Assembly (NCBI RefSeq): GCF_000308695.1
Contig: NZ_BAGG01000095.1
Coordinates: 1 to 62,986, forward strand
DNA: 62,986 bases
Reading direction: 5' to 3'
DNA from: Nocardia takedensis NBRC 100417
GTDB taxonomy: Bacteria; Actinomycetota; Actinomycetes; Mycobacteriales; Mycobacteriaceae
Shown: in pieces, positions 43,007-51,105 of the stretch
How the letters are laid out: every line of letters begins with the position of its first letter
Numbering within the stretch: the stretch's first letter is position 1
Position numbers and translations under genes: made by a program
Notes under the pieces: model-generated
The model's input: the letters and a program-made list of their open reading frames with translations, nothing else
Database searches by the model: none
Told to the model about the DNA's origin: nothing

Positions 43007-43858
43007 TCAGAGCATCAACCGAACCATGTCCGCCGTCCGCGCGAGACCCGGAAACGCCTGCGGCGTGGAGCGCGGGTGCAGCGCGTGCACCGCGAGCCGG
43101 AACATGACCGCCCGCAACAACATCTGCGGCCACTCGGGCAGATCGGACCACCGGTCCAGCAAACCGTCGTCGGCCCCGCCCCAGGCGAGCGCGTCGACCA
43201 CCACGACGCCCGCCGCCCACGGCGCGGGACGCCAGTAGGGCGTGATGTCGGACAGGCCGGGGGTGTCGGGTCCGGTGAACAGGACGGTGCCGAACAGGTC
43301 GCCGTGGACCAACTGGGCGGGGGTGCGCACGGGTTTGCGCAAGGTCGCGAGCTGGCCGATGAGTTCCATGCTGTGGCGGCCATCGGGGCTCGCGGGCGGC
43401 GGGGAACCGCCGCCGCGCAGACTGCGCAGCGGGACCGCTTCCCAGGCGGCGCGGTCCGCGGCGACGAACACATCGACGTCGACCCAGGGGGCAACCGGTG
43501 GCTGCACCAGGAAGCGCGGGCGTTCGAGTCCGGCGGTCGCCTGGTGCAGGCGCAGCGACACCGAGACCACTTCGTCGTGACGGGGTTCGGGACTGCCGTC
43601 GAGGTAGGTGTCGGCACGCCACCCGGAGACGACGTAGCGTCCGTCGGTGGCGCGCACGGGGCGCGCCAGACGCAGTCCGTCGACGTCGAGAGTTTCGCGG
43701 ACCTTGGCCGACCACGCCGCGCGGGCGTGGTCGGCGACCGGGCTGAGCACCACCTCGCCCAGCCGCCAGCCACCGTCCCAGTCGCCCAGCGACACCGGCT
43801 CCACCTCGCGCAGACCGAACGTCGCGCGCACGTGCTCGGGGGGCTCGACAGTGATCAC
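43007..43858 (-). CDS. aminoglycoside-phosphotransferase-like protein, Rv3205c-like
   Basis: A 283-residue kinase-fold protein, apparently the TIGR02569-type family seen next to moeZ in mycobacteria. N-terminus VEPPEHVRATFGLREVEP, ATP-lobe DGRYVVSGWRADTYLDG, catalytic loop LVHGDLFGTVLF at about residue 186. The HGD is kept, but the Asn that normally ends the HGDxxxxN loop is Thr here. The DFG-equivalent Asp is probably in VVVVDALAWGGADDG. GTG 43858 is used from family fit; the frame extends upstream. Function unknown; not an established resistance enzyme. Confidence 0.78.
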   Translation of the reverse strand: MITVEPPEHVRATFGLREVEPVSLGDWDGGWRLGEVVLSPVADHARAAWSAKVRETLDVDGLRLARPVRATDGRYVVSGWRADTYLDGSPEPRHDEVVSVSLRLHQATAGLERPRFLVQPPVAPWVDVDVFVAADRAAWEAVPLRSLRGGGSPPPASPDGRHSMELIGQLATLRKPVRTPAQLVHGDLFGTVLFTGPDTPGLSDITPYWRPAPWAAGVVVVDALAWGGADDGLLDRWSDLPEWPQMLLRAVMFRLAVHALHPRSTPQAFPGLARTADMVRLML

Positions 43859-43936
43859 GGCGGTACCGTACCGCCGGCGCGTGGCGCCCCGAAGACGCCA
43901 CACCGGGTCCGTTGCGGGCTCGAGACCCGCCCGGAA

Positions 43937-45121
43937 TCAGTAGACCGGCAGCGAGGTGTCGACCTGATTCGCCCAGGCCACGATGCCGCCCTGGACGTGC
44001 GTGGCGTCGGAGAAGCCCGCCTTCTTCAGCGCCGCGAGCACCTCGGCCGAACGGATGCCGGTCTTGCAGTGCAGCACGATCGGCCGGTTCTGCGGCAGGT
44101 CGGCGAGCACCTCACCGGACAGTATGCGGTCCTTGGGGATCAGTTTCGCGCCCTCGATGTGCACGATGTCCCACTCGACCGGTTCGCGGACGTCGATGAG
44201 TTCGATGTCCTTGCCGCTGTCGAGCAGTTCCTTCAGTTCGCGCGCGGTGATGGTCGAACCCGCCGCCGCGGCCACGCCTTCGTCGGACACCACGCCGCAG
44301 AACGCCTCGTAGTCGATCAGTTCGGTGATCGGCTGACGTTCGGGATCGCGGCGCAGCTTGATGGTGCGGTAGGTCATGTCGAGTGCGTCGTAGACCATCA
44401 GACGGCCCAGCAGCGGGTCGCCGATGCCCGTGAGCAGCTTGATCGCCTCGGTGACCATGATCGAGCCGATCGAGGCGCACAGCACGCCCAGCACGCCGCC
44501 CTCGGCGCAGGAGGGGACCATGCCCGGCGGCGGGGCCTCCGGGTAGAGGTCGCGGTAGTTGATGCCGCGGCCGTCGGGGGCGTCCTCCCAGAACACCGAG
44601 ACCTGACCCTCGAAGCGGTAGATCGACCCCCACACGTAGGGCTTGCCCGCCAGCACGGCGGCGTCGTTGACCAGGTAGCGGGTGGCGAAGTTGTCGGTGC
44701 CGTCGACGATGAGGTCGTACTGCTCGAACAGTTCCACCGCGTTCTCGGGTTCGAGCCGGATCTTGTGCAGGTGCACCGTGACCCCGGAGTTGATCTCCCG
44801 GATCGAGTCCTGCGCGCTGTCGGCCTTGGAGCGGCCGATATCGGATTCGCCGTGGATGATCTGGCGTTGCAGGTTGGAGGCGTCGACCTCGTCGAACTCC
44901 ACGATGCCGAGGGTGCCCACGCCCGCCGCGGCCAGATACAGCAGCGCGGGAGAACCCAGACCGCCCGCGCCGATCACCAGGACCTTGGCGTTCTTCAGGC
45001 GCTTCTGCCCGTCCACGCCGACATCGGGAATGATCAGGTGACGGCTGTAGCGGGCGATCTCGTCGGTGGTCAGCTCCGCGGCCGGCTCGACCAGTGGCGG
45101 CAGGGACTTCGGTGATGACAC
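43937..45121 (-). CDS. moeZ: adenylyltransferase/sulfurtransferase MoeZ
   Basis: A 394-residue MoeB-rhodanese fusion that adenylates and thiocarboxylates small ubiquitin-like sulfur carriers such as MoaD2 and CysO, serving molybdopterin and cysteine synthesis. Adenylation motif GAGGLGSPALLYLAAAG, R-finger ASNLQRQIIHGE, catalytic Cys in VPSCAEGGVLG (about 204), and C-terminal rhodanese with active Cys in VLHCKTGIRSAE (about 351). GTG 45121 is preceded by GGAG; length matches the roughly 392 residues of Rv3206c. Confidence 0.93.
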   Translation of the reverse strand: MSSPKSLPPLVEPAAELTTDEIARYSRHLIIPDVGVDGQKRLKNAKVLVIGAGGLGSPALLYLAAAGVGTLGIVEFDEVDASNLQRQIIHGESDIGRSKADSAQDSIREINSGVTVHLHKIRLEPENAVELFEQYDLIVDGTDNFATRYLVNDAAVLAGKPYVWGSIYRFEGQVSVFWEDAPDGRGINYRDLYPEAPPPGMVPSCAEGGVLGVLCASIGSIMVTEAIKLLTGIGDPLLGRLMVYDALDMTYRTIKLRRDPERQPITELIDYEAFCGVVSDEGVAAAAGSTITARELKELLDSGKDIELIDVREPVEWDIVHIEGAKLIPKDRILSGEVLADLPQNRPIVLHCKTGIRSAEVLAALKKAGFSDATHVQGGIVAWANQVDTSLPVY

Positions 45122-45251
45122 GTCCGGGACTCCTCGAATCGATGTGGCCGGGAACGGCGCTGCGGGGACTATGGATGCAACACCGGCGCGGGGGCCGTTC
45201 TTCCCGCCCATCGTCGCGCATCGCCGCCCGAACGCCGCAGCCGACCCACCG

Positions 45252-46544
45252 TCACCCGCGCGGGTAGGGCCACGGATTGAACCGGCACCGTTTGCCGTCC
45301 ATCGGGACCACTCCGTCGGGGTCGAGGGCCGCGATGACGTTGTTCTCGGTGCCGAAGGTCTGCTGCATCATCACCGGGGCCAGACCGCCGTCGGTCTCGC
45401 ACGCCTGGTGCTGGTGGTAGCCGATGGCATGCCCGATCTCGTGGTTGACCAGGTACTGCCGATACGAGCCGATATCCCCTTCGAAGGCCAGGGCGCCGCG
45501 CACCCAGCGCGCCTCGGAGAGCACCACCCGGCGCAGGTCGGCGTTGAAACAGGACGAGTCGATGGGGATGTCGAAGCCGCAGGCCTTGCGGGTCGATTCG
45601 CGCGAGGTCAGCGAGACGCGGAAGTCGGGTTCGCCGCGGTCGACGCGACGGAACGCGAACTTCTTGTCGTGGGTCCAGCTCTTGGGATTGCCCAAGGTGC
45701 TGTCCACCATCGCGGCCACGGCGGCGTCACCGCCGAATCCGGAGGTGTCCACGCCGTCCTCGATCTCGACGGTGTAGCTGAAGTGCAGTTCCGCGCCCGC
45801 GCCGATCTCGGGGCTCGTACCCGGCACCACGTGCCAACTGCCGCGTCCGGTCTCGGCGAAGGGGCCGCCTTCGGGCAGCGCGCCGGTCGGCAGATCGGTG
45901 GGGAATTCGCCGTCGCCGGGCGGTGCGCCGATGATGCCCGCGGAGGCCGCGGGCGGGCTGAGTCGGCCGAATCCGGGAGCGCCCGCGGCCCCGATGGCCT
46001 CGGGCCCGCCGTTGACGGCGTCCACGACCACGAGCACGGTCACCACGAACAGCACGGGCAGGGCGTAGGCGCGCCACCCGTAGGTGGAGATGAAGCGGCC
46101 CAGCGCGCTCTGTTTCTTCACATCGCGTTCTGGGCGCGGAGCGCGGGTCCGGCCCTCATCGGGGGCGGTGGGGTCCCATTTGGCGCGCAGCGGCTGATGG
46201 GACCGGTCGGGCGGGGCGTAGAGGGCGATGGCACCCGAGTCGTCCGCCGCATCGGGGGTCTCGTCGTCACCGAACCGGTCGTCACGGAATTCGTCGTCAG
46301 CGAACTCCGGGTCACGGAATTCGTCGTCGCGGGGCTCGGGATCTGGGCGGTCGGGTTCGGGCCGCTCGGTGTCGCGATCGTCGTGACCTGCGAATTCCGG
46401 GCCGTCCCGCGTCGGCCACGCCCCCATTGGCAGCCGGGTCGAGCCGTTGCCCGTCAAGCCGTTGCCCGGTGCGCGGGCCTTTCCCCCACGATCGGAACGT
46501 CCCTTGCCTCTGCCCGCCCCAGACTTCGCCACGGATTCCGACAT
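45252..46544 (-). CDS. DUF3152 membrane-anchored protein with HEIGH metalloprotease-like motif
   Basis: A 430-residue protein, orthologue by position of Rv3207c. Residues 1-145 are disordered and very acidic, with repeated F-R/G-D-D-E units (the DNA word GTCACGGAATTCGTCGTC occurs twice near 46283 and 46310). A single membrane helix is near residue 155-175 (ALPVLFVVTVLVVVDAV). The outer domain contains VNHEIGHAIGYHQHQAC near residue 366-382, an HExxH-like zinc motif with a third His downstream, typical of DUF3152. It is probably a cell-surface metallopeptidase-like protein (inference). ATG 46544 (MSESVAKSG) is chosen; the frame is open to 46685. Confidence 0.8.
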   Translation of the reverse strand: MSESVAKSGAGRGKGRSDRGGKARAPGNGLTGNGSTRLPMGAWPTRDGPEFAGHDDRDTERPEPDRPDPEPRDDEFRDPEFADDEFRDDRFGDDETPDAADDSGAIALYAPPDRSHQPLRAKWDPTAPDEGRTRAPRPERDVKKQSALGRFISTYGWRAYALPVLFVVTVLVVVDAVNGGPEAIGAAGAPGFGRLSPPAASAGIIGAPPGDGEFPTDLPTGALPEGGPFAETGRGSWHVVPGTSPEIGAGAELHFSYTVEIEDGVDTSGFGGDAAVAAMVDSTLGNPKSWTHDKKFAFRRVDRGEPDFRVSLTSRESTRKACGFDIPIDSSCFNADLRRVVLSEARWVRGALAFEGDIGSYRQYLVNHEIGHAIGYHQHQACETDGGLAPVMMQQTFGTENNVIAALDPDGVVPMDGKRCRFNPWPYPRG

Positions 46545-46883
46545 CACGGACCGGGCGGTGCGGGAGCGAACGAAGCCTGCGGCAGCGCGCACGCCGTCGG
46601 ACACCGCGGGGCCGAGCTGATCGAGGGCTGCGGAGCCGACCGGCCGGGACAATAGACACGGAGGGTCACGCACCCAGGTTCTCACAGTCCGCGATACCCG
46701 ACATCACGGCTTCGCCATCCATGACACAGTTGTGGTTGACACATCCGACAACGCATCGCGATATACCCCACGGGTCGCGCACCGATGCGCCCCCGATCCG
46801 CACGTACGCCTTCACCGGGTATCGTTCATGGGATACCCGGTGCACACACCCCTTTTGCCGGGGAATCGACTGGGAGAGCCGAA
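46545..46883. other. divergent promoter region between DUF3152 gene and TetR gene
   Basis: No gene. It contains a TTGACA at about 46735 on the plus strand and the large inverted repeat at 46813-46842. GGGAGAG before 46884 is the TetR ribosome binding site. Confidence 0.5.
46813..46842. promoter_or_regulatory. 11-bp perfect inverted repeat, candidate TetR operator
   Basis: CACCGGGTATC (46813-46823) and GATACCCGGTG (46832-46842) are perfect reverse complements separated by 8 bases, 41 bases upstream of the TetR-family ATG at 46884. Size and position fit an autoregulatory operator of a dimeric TetR protein. Confidence 0.65.
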
Positions 46884-47573
46884 ATGACCGACCTCGTGGA
46901 CAGGATGACGTCCCGTAGAACGTCGTCCGAGGCCATGGCACCGACCAAACGCGGAACCCGCCTACCGCGCGACGAGCGGCGCCAACAGCTACTCCATGCG
47001 GCAAGCGAGGTCTTCGTCCTACGCGGCTACCACGCCGCGGGTATGGACGAGATCTCCCAGTGCGCCGGAGTGAGCAAGCCCGTGCTCTACCAGCACTTCA
47101 CCAGCAAACTCGAACTGTACCTCGCGGTACTCCAGAATTACGTCGACATGCTGGTGTCGAGCGTGCGGCAGGCGCTGCGCTCCACCACCGACAACCGGCA
47201 GCGCGTGCGCGCCGCGGTGGCGGCGTACTTCGATTTCGTCGACAACGAGATGCAGGGATTCCGCCTGGTCTTCGAGTCGGATCTGACCAGCGAGCCGCAG
47301 GTCCAGCGTCGGGTCGAGCAGGCCACCGAGGCGTGCGTCGACGCGGTCTTCGACCTGGTCGCCCACGATTCCGGCCTCGATCCCTACCGGGCGCGCATCC
47401 TCGCGGTCGGCCTGGTCGGCGCGAGCCAGTTCACCGCCCGCTACTGGCTGGAGGCGGATCGCCCGATCCCCAAGGACGAAGCGGTCGACACCACCGTCGC
47501 CCTCGCCTGGGGCGGTCTGTCGCATGTGCCGCTGCACCCGATCGACGGCGTTCCGCGCACGCTGGGCTCCTAG
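46884..47573 (+). CDS. TetR-family transcriptional regulator, Rv3208-like
   Basis: A 229-residue regulator; length and neighbours match Rv3208 (228). The helix-turn-helix is RRQQLLHAASEVFVLRGYHA ... MDEISQCAGVSKPVLYQHF at residues about 35-80; the rest is the helical ligand domain. ATG 46884 has GGGAGAG 6 bases upstream. A strong inverted repeat lies in its promoter. Effector unknown. Confidence 0.9.
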   Translation: MTDLVDRMTSRRTSSEAMAPTKRGTRLPRDERRQQLLHAASEVFVLRGYHAAGMDEISQCAGVSKPVLYQHFTSKLELYLAVLQNYVDMLVSSVRQALRSTTDNRQRVRAAVAAYFDFVDNEMQGFRLVFESDLTSEPQVQRRVEQATEACVDAVFDLVAHDSGLDPYRARILAVGLVGASQFTARYWLEADRPIPKDEAVDTTVALAWGGLSHVPLHPIDGVPRTLGS

Positions 47574-47608
47574 AAACCCGCTGGAAACCCGGAGCCCCGA
47601 GCACGACA

Positions 47609-47650
47609 AGAGCCCCTGGACCCGACCGTGAGGTCGAGCACAGGGGCTCT
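47609..47650. terminator. nested hairpin between convergent TetR and DUF3107 genes
   Basis: AGAGCCCCTG (47609-47618) pairs perfectly with CAGGGGCTCT (47641-47650); an inner stem CGACC/GGTCG (47623-47636) closes on a GTGA loop. Both convergent genes end within 36 bases, so it can serve both strands. Confidence 0.8.
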
Positions 47651-47678
47651 CGTGTGTCGCCGCGAGATCGGACCCGGT

Positions 47679-47906
47679 TCAGAGGGCGGCGAAGCCCACA
47701 CGGCCCGCCGCCGAGGAGCCGATCTCCACGTAGGCGACCTTGGCGGCCTGGATCAGGAACTTGCGTCCCTTGTCATCGATCAGCGAGACCACGCCGCCCT
47801 CGCCGGTCAGCGCACCGGACACCAGCGCCTCGACCTCTTCCGGGGTCTGCGAGCTGTTGATGACGAGCTCGCGCGGGCTATCCGAAATACCGATCTTGAC
47901 CTCCAC
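47679..47906 (-). CDS. DUF3107 protein, Rv3208A (TB9.4)-like
   Basis: A 75-residue protein starting MEVKIGISDSPRELVI, the signature of DUF3107, followed by QTPEEVEALV and LIQAAKVAYVEIGSS. GTG 47906 is chosen over TTG 47912 because GGAGG sits 7 bases before the GTG but only one before the TTG. Function unknown; always small and acidic in this lineage and known as a T-cell antigen in mycobacteria. Confidence 0.88.
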   Translation of the reverse strand: MEVKIGISDSPRELVINSSQTPEEVEALVSGALTGEGGVVSLIDDKGRKFLIQAAKVAYVEIGSSAAGRVGFAAL

Positions 47907-48011
47907 GGCCAACCTCCGAACCTAGAGTCCTGTGCTGTCGGCTCAAGGCTAATGCAGGGCGGGGCCGCCCCGGCAGACGGCACCTGCGCTGTCAGCGAAC
48001 AAGGCGCGGAG

Positions 48012-48578
48012 TCATTTCGGCTCGATCAACTGGATCTCCAATTCGATCCGTACCGCATCGGAGAGCATGCCGGGCATCGCGGCGCCGACCCCGAAATCGG
48101 TCCGCTTGATGGTGCCGGTGGCCGAGAACCCCGCGTGCCGCTCGCCGACGCCGGGCAATTCCTGAACCCCGCCCCATTCGACCTCGAGGGTCACCGGCCG
48201 GGTGATCGTCCCGAGGGTCGCTTCACCCTCGACGGTGAAGCTCTCCGCGACCCGCACCGGTCCGCTCCCACGAAAGGTGAGAGTGGGCCGATTCGCGACG
48301 TCGAGGAAGTCGGCGGTACGAATATGGTTGTCGCGGTCGACGTTCCCGGTCTCGAAAGAGTCCAGATGAATGGTCGCGCCGAGGGTCGCCGCACCCGAGG
48401 CGTCGACGACGAAGTCGGTCTCGAAGCGGGTGAACCCCCCGCGGACCTTGGCGATGCCGAGGTGGCGGACGGTGAAGGCCACGCTGGAGTGCAGCGGATC
48501 GAGGGTCCACACTCCGGGAGCGAGAGTGGATGCGGCGGTATCGGTTTCGAGTGCGGTCGTTTCCAGTGCATCGGTCAT
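48012..48578 (-). CDS. YceI-family protein
   Basis: A 188-residue lipocalin-like YceI protein: GVWTLDPLHSSVAFTVRHLG, KVRGGFTRFETDFV, DNHIRTADFLDVANRPTLTF and ATGTIKRTDFGVG are the family motifs. YceI proteins bind isoprenoid or fatty amide ligands; this one lacks a signal peptide. ATG 48578 (MTDALETT) is chosen; an earlier start at 48611 is possible. The divergent side carries a copy of the promoter-like repeat found before the XRE regulator at 49463. Confidence 0.87.
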   Translation of the reverse strand: MTDALETTALETDTAASTLAPGVWTLDPLHSSVAFTVRHLGIAKVRGGFTRFETDFVVDASGAATLGATIHLDSFETGNVDRDNHIRTADFLDVANRPTLTFRGSGPVRVAESFTVEGEATLGTITRPVTLEVEWGGVQELPGVGERHAGFSATGTIKRTDFGVGAAMPGMLSDAVRIELEIQLIEPK

Positions 48579-48621
48579 GACAACAACGATCGTCGCCTTC
48601 GCGCGCGCCAACCAGACCGCC

Positions 48622-48689
48622 GTTGTCCTGGACCCGGCAGGGCGCGGATAAAGGTCCGGAGACCGGGCAGGGTGGACGCATGGACCACC
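48622..48689 (+). repeat. promoter-like repeat, copy A
   Basis: The first 44 bases match copy B at 49413 in 40 positions (GTTGTCCTGGACC, AGGGCGCGGATAAA, GTCCGG shared); after a one-base indel similarity continues into an ATGGA. It contains TTGTCC and GATAAA spaced 18 bases like a -35/-10 pair. Copy A faces away from the YceI gene and has no gene downstream on its strand. Confidence 0.75.
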
Positions 48690-48793
48690 TCGACAGCGGT
48701 GCGCTGCTCGTCGCCGGCTGTAGAGCCGAGCAGCTTGCGCCGCAGAACTGCGGTTTCGGCGATGAGGTGGTCGTGAAGTGTCGGGCCGCGCCG

Positions 48794-49324
48794 TCAGAAG
48801 CGCAGTTCTCCGATGCTGTTGAGGTCGATTCCGTGATCGGCGTAGATCTTGATCGTGTTCTCACCGGTCAGGTCGGCTTCGGTGTAGCCGAGCAGTTCCG
48901 CCACCCGGATCACATCGGCCTTCGTCGCGGCCTCGATCTCGAGGTAGGGCGGGATGCGGGGCCAGGTGTCGAGTTCGAGTTCCGCGCCGTCGAGGGTGAA
49001 ACTGACTCGCTTGTTTTCTTGGTAGGACTTGGCCGCGAACCCGAGCGTCTCGAGCAGGGCGTTGGTGGCGGCGAAGTCATCGACAGCAACCTCTATCTCG
49101 TGGGTGCCGTCGATGGCGTCGCTGGTGATCTCTTTGACTGCGAGGGTGGTTCGGTGTCCGTCGTCGCGAAGCCTGATCCATTTGCCATCGACACCGGGAG
49201 TGATGTCGTAGACGTAGCGGCGCATGAACCGTTCGCCGAACTTGCGGCCGCCCTTGTCCAGGATGCGGCGTTGGATGCCTTCAGGGTCGACATCGAGTAC
49301 CTTCGCTTCGTGCTCGATCGGCAC
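48794..49324 (-). CDS. CYTH-domain protein (class IV adenylate cyclase / triphosphatase family)
   Basis: A 176-residue CYTH tunnel-fold protein. The metal-binding ExExK motif is at the N-terminus (PIEHEAKVL), and the fold signatures RRYVYDITPGVDGKWIRLRD, EIEVAVDD, KRVSFTLDGAELELDTWP and PPYLEIEA follow in order. Family members hydrolyse triphosphates or make cAMP; activity cannot be assigned. GTG 49324 has GGAG 7 bases upstream. Confidence 0.85.
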   Translation of the reverse strand: MPIEHEAKVLDVDPEGIQRRILDKGGRKFGERFMRRYVYDITPGVDGKWIRLRDDGHRTTLAVKEITSDAIDGTHEIEVAVDDFAATNALLETLGFAAKSYQENKRVSFTLDGAELELDTWPRIPPYLEIEAATKADVIRVAELLGYTEADLTGENTIKIYADHGIDLNSIGELRF

Positions 49325-49412
49325 AGGCGTCTCCTTCAGGGGTCTCGGTGAAGTGAGGTTATCCCCTCGGCAACTGACGGACCGCGAGTATTCGACCTCG
49401 CAGAAGGCCAGG

Positions 49413-49480
49413 GTTGTCCTGGACCTGGTAGGGCGCGGATAAAAGTCCGGGGACGGGGCACGATGGAACGTATGGAACAC
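49413..49480 (+). repeat. promoter-like repeat, copy B, before the XRE regulator gene
   Basis: Partner of copy A at 48622 (40 of the first 44 bases identical). TTGTCC (49414) and GATAAA, 18 bases apart, probably form the promoter of the regulator gene that begins at 49463, so the repeat runs into the coding sequence. Confidence 0.75.
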
Positions 49481-50329
49481 AACGGCGGCCCCGGGAGGCG
49501 CAACGGCTTCGCGGAATTTCTGGTGGCCCGGCGGGCCGAGCTGCGGCCCGCTGACGTCGGGCTGCCGGGCGGTGGACGCAGGCGTACGCCGGGGCTGCGG
49601 CGGGAGGAAGTCGCCATCTTGGCAGGGGTCAGCGCCGACTATTTGGCGCGGTTGGAACAAGGCCGTGACACCAATCCGTCGGTGGCTGTGGTGGACGCGC
49701 TGGCCGACGCGTTGCTGCTGCGCGGCGCACCCCGCCATCACCTGACCATGTTGGCCCTGACCTCGGGGAACGAGTACAAGTGCCCCGGGGCGGAGTCCCC
49801 GCAGGAAGAGGTGGCCGATTCGCTGCTGACGGTCCTGCGCGCGCTGCATCCGATGCCGGCGTTCGTCACCGGCCGCTACCTCAACGTTCTGGACTGGAAT
49901 CCGGCGTGGGCCGATTTCGTGGCGCCGCTCGGCCTGCTCGACGGGAATTCGCGGCCGAATCTGGCCTGGTACGTGTTCATGAATCCGACCGCGCGCCGGG
50001 TGCTGCCGGATTGGGGTGCGGCGGCCGACGGTTTCGCCGCCGCGCTCAACCGGGCCAAGATCCGCTGGCCCGCCGACGAGTCGTTGCGCGATCTGATCGA
50101 GGGCCTGCGCGCCGAACCCGAGTTCGAGGATCGCTGGAAATCGCACCACATCGGGGCCGAGGGCGCGGGTGTGCTGACTTTCGAACACCCCGACCACGGG
50201 TTGGTGCGGGTTCCCTACGAGACGTTGGACACCGACCGCGACCAGAGCGTGGTCATCTGGATGACCGATCGCACCGCCGCTCAGGCGCCCGGTCTGCGCC
50301 TGGTCACCAGGCCCGCCGCCAACGAGTAG
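49463..50329 (+). CDS. XRE-family regulator with MmyB-like ligand domain
   Basis: A 288-residue regulator. N-terminal helix-turn-helix at residues about 15-85 (GLRREEVAILAGVSADYLAR, LEQGRDTNPSVAVVDALADA) and a C-terminal MmyB-like PAS-type domain (MPAFVTGRYLNVLDWNPAWA, NLAWYVFMNPTARRVLPDW, SHHIGAEGAGVLTFEHPDHG). MmyB-type proteins bind fatty-acid-like ligands and usually control a neighbouring gene. The repeated promoter element suggests it acts on its own gene and on yceI (inference). It ends 7 bases from the convergent ferritin-like gene. Confidence 0.88.
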   Translation: MERMEHNGGPGRRNGFAEFLVARRAELRPADVGLPGGGRRRTPGLRREEVAILAGVSADYLARLEQGRDTNPSVAVVDALADALLLRGAPRHHLTMLALTSGNEYKCPGAESPQEEVADSLLTVLRALHPMPAFVTGRYLNVLDWNPAWADFVAPLGLLDGNSRPNLAWYVFMNPTARRVLPDWGAAADGFAAALNRAKIRWPADESLRDLIEGLRAEPEFEDRWKSHHIGAEGAGVLTFEHPDHGLVRVPYETLDTDRDQSVVIWMTDRTAAQAPGLRLVTRPAANE

Positions 50330-50336
50330 CGGATTC

Positions 50337-51032
50337 TCAGAGGCCGAGCACGGCCATGCGTTCGGCGTGGCTGGCCTGCATGCGCTCGAACAGCGTGGCG
50401 ATGCCGTTCAGGTCGCCGGTGGCGGTGAGGACCAAGTCGGTGAGTTCGTCGCGTTGGGCCATGACGTACTGGGCCTGGGTGATGGCCTCGCCGAGGAGTC
50501 TGCGGCCCCACAGGGTGAGTCGGTCGCGTTCGGAGCGGCTCGCGGCCACCGCGGTGCGCACCTCCTCGACCACGAATTCGGAGTGGCTGGTCTCGGCGAG
50601 CACGTCGTGCACGACGGCGGCCACCTCGGGGGACAGCGCGCCGGTGATCTCGGTGTAGAAGTCGGCGGCGATGCCGTCGCCGACGTAGAACTTCACCATC
50701 GACTCCAACCAGGTGGAGGGGTCGGTGGAGGCGTGGTAGTCGTCCAGCGGGCGGACGAACGGGGCCATCGCGTCGAAGATGTCGGCTCCCGCGGTGGCCA
50801 GCGCCGCCTCCAAGGTCTGGAAGTGGGCCATCTCGGCGGCGGCCATCTTCGCGACCGCGACCTTGCCGCGCAGGGTGGGAGACAGTTTGGCTTCCTCGGT
50901 CAACCGGTAGAAGGCGGAGATCTCGCCGTAGGCGAGCACCGCGAACAGGTCGGTCACCCCGGAGTGGTCCGCGGCCAGCGCGGTCGAATCGATCGGCGAT
51001 GCGCCCAGCGCGGAGGATGACTGTGTTCCCAT
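50337..51032 (-). CDS. ferritin-like fold protein, Rv3210c-like
   Basis: A 231-residue four-helix protein, the length I recall for Rv3210c. Helices carry AYGEISAFYRLTEEAK, MAAAEMAHFQTLEAAL and ETSHSEFVVEEVRTAV, with Glu and His spaced like the di-iron ligands of ferritin-like proteins; a metal centre is plausible but unproven. ATG 51032 is preceded at 8 bases by TAGTCT, suggesting a leaderless mRNA; a TTG at 51041 is less likely. Confidence 0.8.
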   Translation of the reverse strand: MGTQSSSALGASPIDSTALAADHSGVTDLFAVLAYGEISAFYRLTEEAKLSPTLRGKVAVAKMAAAEMAHFQTLEAALATAGADIFDAMAPFVRPLDDYHASTDPSTWLESMVKFYVGDGIAADFYTEITGALSPEVAAVVHDVLAETSHSEFVVEEVRTAVAASRSERDRLTLWGRRLLGEAITQAQYVMAQRDELTDLVLTATGDLNGIATLFERMQASHAERMAVLGL

Positions 51033-51105
51033 GTCACCCAAGACTAGTCCCGGATCGCGGGGACGGCCGCTCCAACCCGCACGCGGTCGGACGCGAATGC
51101 GCCGA

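Noticed and set aside
48623..49351. 242-codon plus-strand frame after promoter-like repeat copy A
   Set aside because: Mostly antisense to the CYTH gene and without similarity to the XRE regulator beyond the first few codons, so not called a gene or pseudogene.
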